Assembly: GCA_021234155.1 (NCBI GenBank)
Contig: JAJEKV010000021.1
Location: 10,965,523 to 11,029,522, forward strand
Reading direction: 5' to 3'
Origin: Isoetes taiwanensis
Lineage: Eukaryota > Streptophyta > Lycopodiopsida > Isoetales > Isoetaceae
Length of the DNA stretch: 64,000 nt
The notes under the pieces: generated by a model
Told to the model about the DNA's origin: nothing
The model's input: only the letters and a program-made list of their open reading frames with translations
The model's database searches: none
Made by a program: the position numbers and the translations under genes
Shown here: piece after piece, positions 1 through 10,799 of the stretch
Layout of the letters: each line of letters opens with the position of its first letter
How positions within the stretch are numbered: the stretch's first letter is position 1

Positions 1-455
1 CTTTCTTTCTCCTTGCTTTCTCCTTGCTTTCTCCTTGCGATGGCGATGGGCTCTTGCTTTCTTTCTTTGCTTTCTTTTGAAGCTTTTTTGCTTTCTTCTT
101 GCAAGTCCGGCTATGGCGATGGCGCCCTGCTCAACTTTGGCTCTGGTGATGGCACCGGCGATGGCACCCTGTTCCTGCTCCGGCCATAGCTATTTGTGCA
201 GCGGCTCTTTTTCTTTCTAACTCTGTTCTTTCTTTCTAACTTTGTTCTTCTGTTCTTTCTTTCTAACTCTTTTCTTTCTAACTCTGTTCTTCTTTTCTTT
301 CTAACTCTGTTCTTCTGTTCTTTCTTTCTAACTCTGTTCTTTATTTCTAACTCTGTTTTTTCTTTCTAACTCTGTTCTTTCTGTGCAGCGACTCCGGCGA
401 TGGCGATGTCTGTTCTTTCTTCTTTCTAACGAGTCTGTTCTTAAATCTGTTAAGT
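1..455. repeat. CT-rich low-complexity tract
   Basis: Degenerate runs of CTTTCTCC and later TTCTTTCTAACTCTG units, with a few GCGATG trinucleotide runs near 100-170. Short open frames through it are low-complexity artefacts. I see no gene. Confidence 0.8.
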
Positions 456-493
456 TTGTTTTTGTTAAGAAATCTGTTGCTGGTGCTTTGGAC

Positions 494-510
494 CAGGGTT
501 CAATTCCCTG
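494..510 (+). other. tRNA T-arm-like hairpin, possible SINE or tRNA remnant
   Basis: CAGGG TTCAATT CCCTG gives a perfect 5-bp stem and 7-nt loop that matches a pol III B-box (GGTTCAATTCC). No convincing A-box or acceptor stem lies upstream, so this is not a functional tRNA gene. It may be the relic of a SINE. Confidence 0.3.
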
Positions 511-599
511 GGCAAAATGTTCAATTTTCTGTAAAACTAAGACAAGAAAGCAGAATGCGAGTAAGAATGCGAGTAAGAATGCAAGTAAGAATTTTAGAA

Positions 600-1450
600 T
601 GCAAGTAATAATCCCGGAATGCGAGTAAACTTCAAGAGTATAGGTAAAAAATTCTAGTATGTCCGGTAAAAACGTGGCGGCAGCTCATAAGCGGATTAGC
701 CAGAATGAATCCTAACCAAACTTTACGTATACATAATCTCATCTAATCTCCTTTTGCTTTTCCCGTAGACTATCTTTTCCACCGTTTTGCTTTAATCTCG
801 ATTCTAGTCTTCAACCTTTTCTTCACCGTCATTTTGTGTTTTGCCTCAAAAGGTGTGACTGATTTTTTTCTCAACGCAAATGCACTTTTTTTTTTTGGCT
901 GTGCACTTAAGCATAAATACCAAGTAACAACTACGTGAACATCTTGTAAGCAACACATATCACATGTAAATATGTACAACTAGATAACCTACAAGGCAAC
1001 CCTTGCTACATGCCAAGCTGGAACTCCCAAGTCAAGTTATCATGTACTGAAGTAGAGGGGGTACTGGTACCATGAAGGCTGCAGTGGCAGCCACATAAAC
1101 TGCCAGTTGGCCAGTTAAGGCTGCATGTGAGAAATTTAGAGCAGAGACAAGAATTTTCAAAGCAACAAAAGTACAAACAACCATGGAACTTATATTCCAC
1201 CAAGATTGAAAATTACAGTTCTTTAATCAAATCCATAAGCAAAATTCAATTATCAATGTTCAAATACATTCAATCTACAGCAAATTTATCAAAACGTATG
1301 TTCAAGACTTGGAAGATTTATTAATAGATCGACTGCATTTGCTATTGGATTGAATTCAATCAGAAACAAATGCACGCAACTTCATTATAACCTGCATTCA
1401 ACTAAAATGCATTAATCCAAGTATAACTATGAGAGATTAATTTCTTAACA
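600..1450. other. Unassigned AT-rich DNA
   Basis: No supported gene. Short open frames on both strands lack motifs and codon structure. Confidence 0.5.
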
Positions 1451-1855
1451 TCACAAAGAGATTTGGGCATTACGTGTGTCAGCTTGATCAATAGCAACAC
1501 TTGCTACGTTCATTAGCATTTCTAGCTCCTGCAATGCAGTCTTTAAAAATGAAAGTCGATGCGTTCTAGAAATAACTAGCACGTACTGAATAGTATGCTT
1601 TAAAACTATAAGTGGAAGATAAGCATTTGTGATGATGCGCCTCCAGGACTCTGAAGTGGTTCCACAAGTGGGAGGATATTTATTGTAGTTGTTTTCCCTC
1701 CTCCTTTGATGACGGGAGCTACTCCAGCTGCTATGAATAGTTCTTCTTCGAATGGGTTGACTATGCATGTTATATTCTGTAGAAGGATATGGACTGCCTC
1801 TATGACTGCCATAGGAAACATATTGCATATGATCGTTGTTGCAGTGTTTGATCAA
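1451..1855 (-). pseudogene. Unidentified coding-like remnant
   Basis: Two overlapping minus-strand frames here look more protein-like than their surroundings. One (1606-1821) has a hydrophobic, helix-rich stretch reading AVIEAVHILLQNITCIVNP; the other ends in FLKTALQELEMLMNVASVAI. The switch of frame between them suggests a frameshifted exon. Repetitive hydrophobic helices are compatible with an ARM/HEAT-type protein, but I cannot name a family and it may be chance. Confidence 0.2.
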
Positions 1856-1859
1856 TGCG

Positions 1860-3054
1860 GCTCTTAGAAAATGTGGATCAAGTAGTGAATGGATTCCAAT
1901 GTTGTTGTCGATGACGGGTACTTGAAACAGAGAATGTGTAGTTCTTCCAGCGGGGTACTACAGTGATGCTACTGCCATTGTGGCACATTTAAGATTATCT
2001 GGTTTAGTCCTCGTATATAAGGGTAACTTTTTCATTGACCTACCCAGTTTTTTTACCATCACAGCACATATAAACACCTTCACCAAATAATTTATGTCAT
2101 CATGATTTGCATCACTAATATGGTCATTATATCCTTTATATAATAGAAAACACTCATGATTTTTTGAAAGGCAATGAAGGGCTATGGAAGGGCAATGAAG
2201 GGCAGTTTGAAGGGCAATGAAGGGCAGTCAGCACCTGTGCAGCACATGTGTCGCCCACATGCTTTTTTGAGTATGTGAATTAAAAAACCACCTATAAAGG
2301 CATATGGCATTGAGTACGCATGTCTTTCCAGTTCTTGCCTTTCCGTATACGAAGATTGGAGTTGGGAAGTTCTTATCATTAACAAGTTCGCATAAGTAGG
2401 TAAATTGAGGTTTGGTTTCAATTCATGGTCTGTAACATAGTTGAGCTCTTTATGAGGCACTCTTCGTGGTCGGGGAACCTCTTGAGTTCATTTTCTATTT
2501 CTTTGGATGAAATATTGTTGTCATAAACCTACGCAAACACAAGGAAAATATGTGAATAATACGCAAGAAATACGGGAGAAATATGCCAAGATCGACAAAG
2601 AATCCAATATATGATGAAGAAATAAGAATACAATGACTCGAAGGCAAGCAGGAAGACGAGAGAGATGCCTAGAAGGCTCAAGACTAGCATTGAACTGGAA
2701 TGGTTTGGCAAGAAGAAGGCACCTCTATATATATATCAAGACCAACGGTCGGGATCGCACTACTCCAATCGACGAGATCATGCCAAGTGTCGTGCATGCA
2801 TGCAGGTTCTAACATATTCTAGAGCCTCTTGAAATCAGCCCTGCATATGAAGAACATGTGAGGGAATGTCTTCAACAAGTATCGGTAGCACACTTAGCAA
2901 AGATGGATGATTTGCAGTTAGAAGGTTACGAGTTTAAATCTTGCCTTGTGCAACTACCCTTTTGCATCCATGTGACGACCATCTTTTGTATATATGAGTA
3001 GAATACTCGTATAGTATGAATACCCGTATGGTGGTCACACCATCCCCCTTCTAT
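1860..3054. other. Unassigned spacer
   Basis: AT-rich DNA with no supported gene. It contains a short GAAGGGCAAT repeat, described separately, and ends where homology to the tandem units begins. Confidence 0.5.
2166..2229. repeat. GAAGGGCAAT minisatellite
   Basis: About six imperfect copies of a 10-12 bp GAAGGGCA(A/G)T unit in 64 bp. Confidence 0.7.
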
Positions 3055-3990
3055 ATCACAACAAGGTGACATGCCTGAAATGTTAATGGTAATGGAAATA
3101 GGGGTGCCAGAATCATTTGAGGCGGCATTGAACAATTTTGAGGCAGACAAATGGAAAGAGGCTATGGATGATGAAATGAGGTCTTTTGATAGATAGTAGT
3201 TTTAACGTCACGCCACTAGGCAGCATCCAACTGGACATGTGACCACACACCACACTACATTGCCTGGTTAGGCCCTGCCCCCAACCACCTTACATTGCGT
3301 CTGTTGGGATTTGACCCCCAACAGTACCGAGTGCGATTCTGGGCGGTCTCGAACTCGAGACCACATTGCTAAGGAACTAGTGTGTTACCACTAGACCAAA
3401 GTCGAGGTTCTTTTGAGAGAACCTCGACTTATGAGCTCGTGGATCTACCAAAGGGAAGGCAACCTGGATTTATAAGTTAAAACAAAATGCAAATGGAACA
3501 TCTAAACACAAGGCAAGGTTAGTGGCTCAAGGTTACGGAAAAGAAGTAGACTTTAATGAGACCTAGCCACCTGTGGTGAAGTTATCAGACATCAAAATGA
3601 TAATAGCAATGGCAAATGCACTAAAACTAGAACTACAACATATGGATGTGTGGATTGTTCTCTAGTTCAATTAGAAGAAAAGATGTATATGAAACAGGCT
3701 CTGGATATGAGAAAGTTAAGACAAAGATTTGAAAACTAAAGAGGGTTGTTTATGGTTGAAACATGCCCTAGACAGTGGTATAAATGTATAGACCATTATT
3801 TAAAGGAACATGGCTTTGAAAAGCTTGAGAATGATGGCAATGTATATATTCTGAAAAAGGGAAAGTGAGTTCTGTATAATGGCTATTTTTTGATAGAGCT
3901 GAAGGAAAAGAAAGTGGCTTATATAGAACCAAGACAACTAGTGCAATGTTCATAGCATTTGAGGTTCAACTGTGGCAGGATTTCCATGAT
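3055..3990 (+). pseudogene. Ty1/copia reverse transcriptase fragment, copy 1
   Basis: Covers the start of the copia RT domain: PESFEAALNNFEADKWKEAM, then a DLPKGK..L region, KLKQNANG, KHKARLVAQGYGKE and further down a counterpart of YGLKQAPRQWY and a D-W/Y-like segment. These are classic Ty1/copia landmarks. Gag, protease and integrase core are absent. The frame is broken by stops (for instance after FDET or FNET) and by a 214-bp SINE at 3190-3403. Nearly the same sequence recurs in units 2 and 3, so the decay of the RT largely predates the tandem duplication. Confidence 0.85.
3190..3403 (-). mobile_element. tRNA-derived SINE inserted in copia RT
   Basis: Reading the minus strand from 3403, the element starts GACTTTGGTCTAGTGGTAAC, an A-box-like TGGTCTAGTGG, followed by GAGTTCGAGACC, a B-box inside a T-arm-like hairpin, and ends near CTACTATCTA. 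It is flanked by imperfect target-site duplications GAGGTCTTTTGA (3178-3189) and GAGGTTCTTTTGA (3404-3416). Units 2 and 3 carry the uninterrupted site. Length 214 bp is typical of plant SINEs. The tRNA origin is inferred from the boxes. Confidence 0.85.
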
Positions 3991-4189
3991 GAGCACATAA
4001 AATTCTTCAAGCATATACACCATAGTTTGATAAATTGGACGAACTGGTGAGGTAAAGGTACCTCTCCTTCAGCATAAAATTCATGGTCATTAGCGTTTTT
4101 TCATTCTTGGCCTGTGCTATTCCCCATAATATTTAAGATCTTCTTGCTGTCTTTTTATGCATGTGATATGATATCTTTTATCAATATAA

Positions 4190-4975
4190 GAAATTCAACC
4201 GATCCAGATCTCATACGGTTCGTCGATAACATCGGAGAGGGCTGTCTAGATGACATTCTGCTGACACTGTTCAAGACAACAACCAACTTCCATTGCTACT
4301 TCTCATACAACGTGCACATATTGCTAACACCTATGATATGTGAGAAGAGAGCATTCCTATCTTCCAAAAACATTCCCGTCGACAACTTCGACATCGAAAT
4401 TATACCAATGATCCTAGCAAACCACAGAAGCTAGTTTAGCATCGACGGACTCACAAAAAACGACCAGACCGTCGAGGATCATCCACTGGCAATGATAGAC
4501 TTCCTCAACGGCTACAAACATCCAGTGCTCCCACAACATGAACTGCAATTAAAGCCCAACACCATATGCCACGTCACAAAAACACTAGACAAAGACATAG
4601 GACTCGTAAAAAATGCAAGAGTCATCGTATGCTCAATGTACGCCAAGTTCATGACTGTCCAAGTACCAACAGGACAACCACAACATGTGGGAAAAATACA
4701 CCCCTTATTCCGAGTTGATTTTTTCCACCAACTGAACAACTAGCTCTGGACAATCAACACACGATAACTTCCACTGCGACCAGCATATTCAACAACATTT
4801 TATAGTTGCCTGAACTCACCCTTGACAAAATAGTCTTCGATCTGTGAACTTAAGTTTTCACACACGGTGCTCACATACATTCGAAGAAAAGAAGATATGT
4901 TGATCCTTGTTGATAAGTCAGACACAAGCAAGACTAAAATAAACGTCGTCTACAAAGAACTACTTCCATAAATAA
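4190..4975 (+). pseudogene. Helitron PIF1-type helicase, C-terminal part, copy 1
   Basis: Helitrons encode a Rep-helicase. The sequence reads EKRAFLSSKNIPVDNFDIEI (the ERAILTPKN..V..IN segment), LPQHELQLKPNTICHVTKTL and LVKNARVIV (the PIMLLRNLD..GLCNGTRL segment), and at the end VFTHG, ILVD..DTSKT and NVVYKELLP, the usual C-terminal end of Helitron helicases. Walker A and B lie upstream in the family and are missing here. Stops occur after HRS (TAG) and between the last two blocks. Three other copies or part-copies occur at 8590-8722, 14284-14832 and 16815-17623. Confidence 0.8.
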
Positions 4976-4979
4976 GGTG

Positions 4980-5500
4980 CGTATCCAAAAAGAAAAAAAG
5001 GGGGGTTGGGGAGGGAACACTCCCTCCATCTCACGCCCAGGGTGCAGATGGAACACCGATCCCTTCGAAAATCAATGCTCCCTCTAACACGATGGGCGCC
5101 GCACCCGAACGTCGTACTTGGGTTTGACTCCCAAGGGTGCAGAGACAGCCCCAAATTCTTATATGAATGTAATGCAACTACACGATAAATATGCCATAGC
5201 AATTGTACGAGTTAAAGTAGACTAAAAAGAATCAGCCATGACATGCTGCAAATAAATTAGACAAGTGCAGTCAATTCTGACCCATCGTCACTCTTTTTGT
5301 GATATCTTCCACGTATAAATTTTGGCTGATTAGACTCAATCTAGAAACTTTATTCAAAACCCTTTCTAAGAAAGTAAGAATCACCTGAGAAGGATCTCTA
5401 GTCGTCGAAATATGATGCTCCAAAGTTTGGATAGCAAAACTGCTCAAACTGACTCCTTCCAGAAATCCTCATAGAAATCCATGTCCTTTGCTTTTGTCAT
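4980..5500 (+). repeat. Unit tail with tRNA T-arm-like hairpin
   Basis: Follows the helicase stop in all three units. It has an A-run then G-run (AAAAAAAGGGGGG) and a hairpin CTTGGG TTTGACT CCCAAG that matches a B-box with one mismatch. That could be a tRNA-related SINE copied together with the unit, but no clear A-box supports it. The rest up to GCTTTTGTCAT is noncoding as far as I can see. Confidence 0.45.
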
Positions 5501-7130
5501 AATGTGACGCTCCCTATTAAATATACGGCGTGCAGCCGTACACTCCGTAGGAAATCCCCCATCTGGTCCTCGACCGCACGGGCCCTCCGTCTATCCCGCA
5601 CTCTGATCTCCGTAGTGCGGGAAGGGGACACGAAGGTGTCTTGCGCGCCCTTCCCCTATGGGCTCCTATCACAGCGGAAGCATAAACAACGTCAGAATTA
5701 GCAATAACAACATATCATACTACCTCGAAGGGTAGCCCGTCCACATATCCATAGCTACAAAGAAGATAAGCATATACCATAAAACATGAGAGCTCCTACC
5801 CATGGCTCCGACTCATAAGGAGGATAACTGACTGGCTAGGCCTCAAGATAGAGCAGACCGAGTCATAACAATAGCGGGGCTGGCTATAGACAATGGTTAG
5901 GGTTGACCACTCCATCCGCCCCTCCTGTGCATACTTTGCAGAATGAGCTAGATCGGGCTCTGGCATGACTCTAGCCTTCTGGATACGCAATCTCATGGCA
6001 TCACCCATCGAGACTACTCCAGGTTGCATCTCCCCGGTCCGTTGAGGCAGGACGGGTTGCATCTCCCCTTCCCGGGGTCTAGAGGTTCCACGGGCGGCTA
6101 GAGAATCGTGGCGACACACGATTCGTACCCGACTTAACCCCCCGAAACAGGAGCCAAGCCGACGCAACTCCTGAGACCCCAGGAGGTGTCAGGACCCATG
6201 CCCGGCCCACCCAAAGTGACCGGCCATAGGCCTAGCCCACTATGGGATCCCCAGTAGCCTCGCTCAGCAGGGATCCTCCCTCCGTATTGCCTCTAGCCCC
6301 GTTGTGTAGTGCTGAGTCACATCATAGCCCCCATAGCCTGGTGGGCTCTTATGCACAGGCCACAAAATAATAGGAACTAAGGGGTCTAAACTAGGAGCAT
6401 ACTACGTAATGGCTACTAGGTCTCTACCCCCCTTCCCAATACAAGAGGAGCAAACACGATCAACCAACATCACATAACATCATATCATGATAATCATCAT
6501 AAGAACATCTTAACCTAATCATACATATCTAACTTACAGTTAGGGTTCCTTGATTAGGGTTCAAGATGTTAAACAAGGGTTCTAGGATGGCTCTACTCTA
6601 GATACGAAATGCTAACCCATCTGGAGTGCTAACTTCCAGATGACTACTAAGAGCACTACTCTACATACCTGGTCTAGAAGCACTCCCTCCCAATCTTGGC
6701 ATCTCCATGGTCTTCGAAGTGTTCGAGGTAGCTCCCACTCCTGCTGATGCGCTCACACTCTGGGGGCTGCCACACTATGATGTGCCACAGCAAACGGTTC
6801 TCGAAACGAAGTTTCGAGCGCGAAGAAGGTTCCCAGACTATTGGAGCCAGAAAAGAGGCCTAGGATTAGGGTTTAGGCCTTTATAGGTTAGGGTTCACAT
6901 GTTATGCCACGTGGCTCCAATAGGGTAAGTCCGTGTGGCGGGTGCCCAATAGGTTAAGGCCACGTGGAAATGGTCTTAACCTAAGGTTGGCTAAGTTATA
7001 TAAATAACTTAGTCATGCCCCCTAGTGCCACAATCTAGGGTATACAAGGCTATGAAGATAGACTCGTATAGTGACGGACCTGAAAATATACGTATTTGTG
7101 GCATATATTTTCCTGGAACGTCACACATGA
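5498..7130. mobile_element. Solo LTR with target-site duplication
   Basis: The 1623-bp insert 5503-7125 starts TGTGACGCTCC and ends GGAACGTCACA, so it has TG..CA ends with a short inverted repeat. It is flanked by 5-bp duplications CATAA (5498-5502) and CATGA (7126-7130). The uninterrupted site GTCATGAGC exists at the junction of units 2 and 3. No gag or pol is present, so this is a solo LTR. TGTGACG ends are common in Ty3/gypsy elements, so that superfamily is likely but not proven. A TATATAAAT-like box near 6996-7005 could be its promoter. The minus frame 5796-6167 has no recognisable domain. Confidence 0.85.
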
Positions 7131-7369
7131 GCTATGGATAATTTTACAAATTTTTAACACATATCAAGTATGCATTATTGGTATAATACCCCAAAATATA
7201 TCATGCATAATATGGCTCAGTACCAAGACCGTCACATCAAGGTATTATAATAAGCAAAGTAAGTTCGGGTATCATTTTGAAGTTAAGAGGTATGACTTGA
7301 AAGCAAATATGGAATTATATGTTGCTTACATATGAAGAGAAAACATCATCACATATAGGTATTTTAGAA

Positions 7370-8345
7370 AATGAATTAAGGTTGAAGTATCATGATAAAA
7401 TAAATCCCAGAAACGGGTGCAGACTCTGACGATGAAGACAACAGTAGTAAATATCATAAAGATGCTACATTTGAAGATAAAGTTGTTGAATAGATTGCAG
7501 GTGAACAAATGATAGAACAGCCAACAAAAATGAATGATGACAAAATTGTTGGATATGTCAGAAAGAGGAGGTCGGAAGGACAAACATTCAGAGATGAAAC
7601 AATAATGTAAATACAAGCTTGTATGGTAGAAGAATGGTTGGAAAAATTGTCAGACTGCAATCACAACAAAGTGACATGCCTGAAATGTTAATGGTAATGG
7701 AAATAGGGGTGCCAGAATCATTTGAGGCAGCATTGAATAATTTTGAGGCAGACAAATGGAAAGAGGCTATGGATGATGAAATGAGGTCTTTTGAGAAAAC
7801 CTCGACTTATGAGCTCATGGATCTACCAAAGGGAATGCAACTTGTAGATAACAAATGGGTTTATAACTTGAAACAAAATGCAAATGGAACACCTAAACAC
7901 AAGGCAAGGTTAGTGGCTCAAGGTTACGGAAAGAAGTAGACTTTGATGAGACCTAGCCACCTGTGGTGAAGTTATCAGACATCAAAATGATAATAGCAAT
8001 GGCAAATGCACTAAATCTAGAACTACAACATATGGATGTGTGGACTGTTTTCTAGTTCAATTAGAAGAAGAGATGTATATGAAACAGGCTCTGGATATGA
8101 GAAAGGAAAGACAAAGATTTGAAAACTAAAGAGGGTTGTTTATGGCTGAAACATGCTCTAGACAATGGTATAAATGTAGAGACCATTATTTAAAGGAACA
8201 AGGCTTTGAAAACCTTGAGAATGATGGCAACGTATATATTATGAAAAAGGGAAAGTGAGTTCTATATAATGGCCATTTTTGGATAGAGCTGAAGGAAAAG
8301 AAAGTGGCTTAGATAGAACCAAGACAACTAGTGCAATGTTGATAG
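7370..8345 (+). pseudogene. Ty1/copia pol fragment, copy 2
   Basis: Begins in the integrase-RT linker (acidic stretch reading ETGADSDDEDNSSKYH, then DDKIVGYVRKRR) and continues into RT with PESFEAALNNFEADKWKEAM, KWVYNLKQNANG, KARLVAQGYGK and the RT segment equivalent to KQAPRQWY. It keeps the empty SINE site GTCTTTTGAGAAAACC. Stops and a one-base deletion near 7935 (GGAAAGAAG against GGAAAAGAAG in sister units) break it. No LTR pair of its own is visible. Confidence 0.85.
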
Positions 8346-8589
8346 CATTTGAAATTCAACTGTGGCAGGGTTTCCTTGATGAGCACATAAAATTCTTCAA
8401 GCATGTACACCATAGTTTGATAAATTGGACGAACTGGTGAGGTAAAGGTACCTCTCCTTCAGCATAAAATTCATGGTCATTAGCGTTTTTTCATTCTTGG
8501 CCTGTGCTATTCCCCATAATATTTAAGATCTTCTTGCTGTCTTTTTATGCATGTGATATGATGTCTTTTAATGCTTAACTTTTATCTAT

Positions 8590-8722
8590 ATAAGAAATTC
8601 AACCGATCCAGACCTCATACGGTTGGTCGATGGCATCAGAGAGGGCTGCCTACTCAATGACATTCTGCTGACACTGTTCAAGGGATGCAATCAACTTCTT
8701 ATACAACGCGCACATATTGCTA
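8590..8722 (+). pseudogene. Helitron helicase 5' piece, unit 2
   Basis: Matches 4195-4330 and 16815-16965 (NSTDPDLIR, then DDILLTLF). It stops abruptly at ATATTGCTAA where the LINE starts. The remainder resumes at 14284. Four bases of the unit (CACC in unit 3) are missing at the junction. Confidence 0.75.
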
Positions 8723-8997
8723 ATCTCTTTATCTTAGTGAAGGTGCCATTTCTTCCCAGGCGCTCCTTTTGGCGCCTGCCTTTTTGGTGCCCGACGGCAA
8801 AACTTCTCGAGCTCATAACTTGAGCTAGAGACATCAGAATCAGGTGATTTCGGGCTCGTTGGAAAGCTTATGCCTGGATCTTTCCAATGACATATGATTC
8901 GGACCATTTGCATCCTTATACGTTTCAGCTTTTTGGACTTTTTGATTTCGAGACTGCTTTTTATTATAGATCAGCCCATTTCGGCCCTCTGGAAGTA

Positions 8998-10795
8998 ATG
9001 GCTCCTTCAATTCCTCTGCAGCAGCTAGGGGACTTTTCTATGGTGGGTATTAATCCCTTTGATCAGCCAAATTCGCCGGGGCCACCCGTCACCCCTTGAA
9101 GTCTCTCGATCCACGAACAAAGATAACGGTTACAAAGGTGATGTGACTCGATCTCAATAAAGATGCTCATCTTAAACAAAGAAACATTAAATAGGGCATT
9201 GCATCTTTACTCTCAACGGGATAAGCGTTGTCCATCGCAAATTCCCACCCGTGTTGATGGAGCAAATGGCCCGCACGAACCTCCAACATGCGTTGGAGGT
9301 TCAACACATGATGATGGAGAGCAGATTACATCCGTTTCACGGTGTTGGCGATAACCGGCCCAAACAAACATCCAACACGCGTTGGAGAATTACCACATGG
9401 TGCCGATGTTTGATGGGGAGCAGTGCATCCGCTACGGGTGTTGGAAGTGCATATTGCTTTCCACACCTCCAACATGCGTTGGAGGTTCAACTCGTGATGA
9501 TGAAAGGGAGCGGACTATCGAGGCATTGACCCCGTGATGATTTCTCCAAGGTCCCTCGCCCAAAGACGTCTTCCTCTCTATGTCAATTTGCTTCAAAAGA
9601 TCTAGAGAACAAGCTTGACATTCTTACGCCTACTTTGCACATGCAAAGAACAAGAGATGACACAATTTCAATGTGCATTGAAATCTGAATTGGCAAAGTG
9701 TCGTAATGACCTTTGCAACGCCATCGGCAAAATTCATGTTGAACATGCAAAGCTTTGGGAAGCAATTGAGGGCTTAAAGTTGGAGTTTGTCGCTTGTCAT
9801 ATGACCGTGGAGCACCTAATGGTTGATATTGGCAAGCAAAGACAAGATTTACTCCGCCATGTCCTCGAGGTGTCTACGAAGTTGTAATACTGCATGCGAG
9901 CATTGGAAGAAAGCATGACCGCCAAGGATGAGCTTGCTAAGGACACATCTAGTCGAAGTTTGCCTTGGAACGTTCCTATTCTCATGCAACTAAGGCACCT
10001 CCAACTTCTTCTTCACAAAGATCATGATCCTAATGTGAGATCCATGCCTAGTTCATCCTCCCCCAATTTCAAAACTCTCATGTAACAGGTTTTGCATCTA
10101 CATCCGCATCTATATCCGCCGAGGCGTAGAGAATACATTGATAGGCACAACCGCCGCTGTAATCGGGTAATTAAGTGGCATGCCGGAAGAAGCATCGGAG
10201 GACTTGCAACAGAAGGTACAGACTTTGGTGTTAGCTAAACCGGACTTCACAAGACCGCTTGTTGTCACCTAGCCGACATAGGGTTGGAGCATTGCATCCC
10301 CACCACCAGCGATAGTGAAATTTACAAAGGCAAAATTTGAGTACTAAAATGGATATCCTCAAGCGTGGCCAAGCAATTGAAAGGGACATCTCTATCCGGA
10401 TTTTGATCTTACTAAGTCCCAACAGCTAGCCGGGCGCCGAAATTTGCAAAAGGTCCATGACATTCAAAAGAATGGTGGTAAAGTACTGACCGATTCGTGG
10501 AAAAACTAATGTATTTTACACCATCACATGCAACCTTTTGTCGACGCTTTCATCATGCTCGGGCCACTCATACCGGCGGTGTTAAAGTCCATTCTCCCAT
10601 TTCCCATGCACATACCAATGCTGCAAATGCGCCTCGTGTTGTTCCATCTTCTACACCCACCACATCTTCTTCTGCTCAAGGCCATTCCTCTCATGATGTT
10701 GCTAATGGTACCCTTGATGCTGCTGCTGCTGCTGATGTTGCTGCTACTGCTGCCGCTGCCGCCTCTATTGCTCCAGCCTCCTCAGTACCTTCCTA
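8998..10795 (+). pseudogene. LINE ORF1-like region
   Basis: Broken open frames. From 9615 to 10085 a charged, heptad-like stretch (ALKSELAKCRND, AKLWEAIEGLKLEF, ALEESMTAKDELAK) predicts a coiled coil, as in many ORF1 proteins. Downstream, FTKAKFE and LTKSQQLA..REI-like words suggest an RNA-binding part. The end (10640-10795) is Ser/Pro/Ala-rich with an alanine run. Between 9280 and 9500 the coding DNA carries three near-palindromes of CCAACATGCGTTGG. At least five stops or shifts make it nonfunctional. Confidence 0.6.
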
Positions 10796-10799
10796 GGAA

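Larger units (their letters stand above)
3055..5500 (+). mobile_element. Composite tandem unit 1 (copia pol piece plus Helitron helicase piece)
   Basis: First of three collinear repeats. Each has a copia reverse-transcriptase fragment, a spacer of roughly 230 bp, the C-terminal part of a PIF1-type helicase, and a tail ending in GCTTTTGTCAT. Unit 1 lacks the 5' 500 bp present in units 2 and 3: homology starts at ATCACAACAAGGTGACATG. Sisters are 7126-15360 (interrupted) and 15361-17905. The direct join of tail to head at 15360/15361 shows the true tandem junction. Whether this is one composite transposon or a duplicated nested pair cannot be decided from the window. Confidence 0.8.

Noticed and set aside
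35-220. Open frame through CT-rich DNA
   Set aside because: Composition is set by the low-complexity repeat; no motif or codon bias.
494-510. Functional tRNA gene
   Set aside because: Only a T-arm-like hairpin is present; no D-arm, anticodon arm or acceptor stem fits.
5006-5188. Small protein gene in the unit tail
   Set aside because: Frame is not conserved among the three units (shifts and stops in units 2 and 3); the conserved part is a hairpin instead.
5796-6167. 123-codon gene inside the solo LTR
   Set aside because: LTRs rarely code; no motif, and the frame reflects GC-rich composition.
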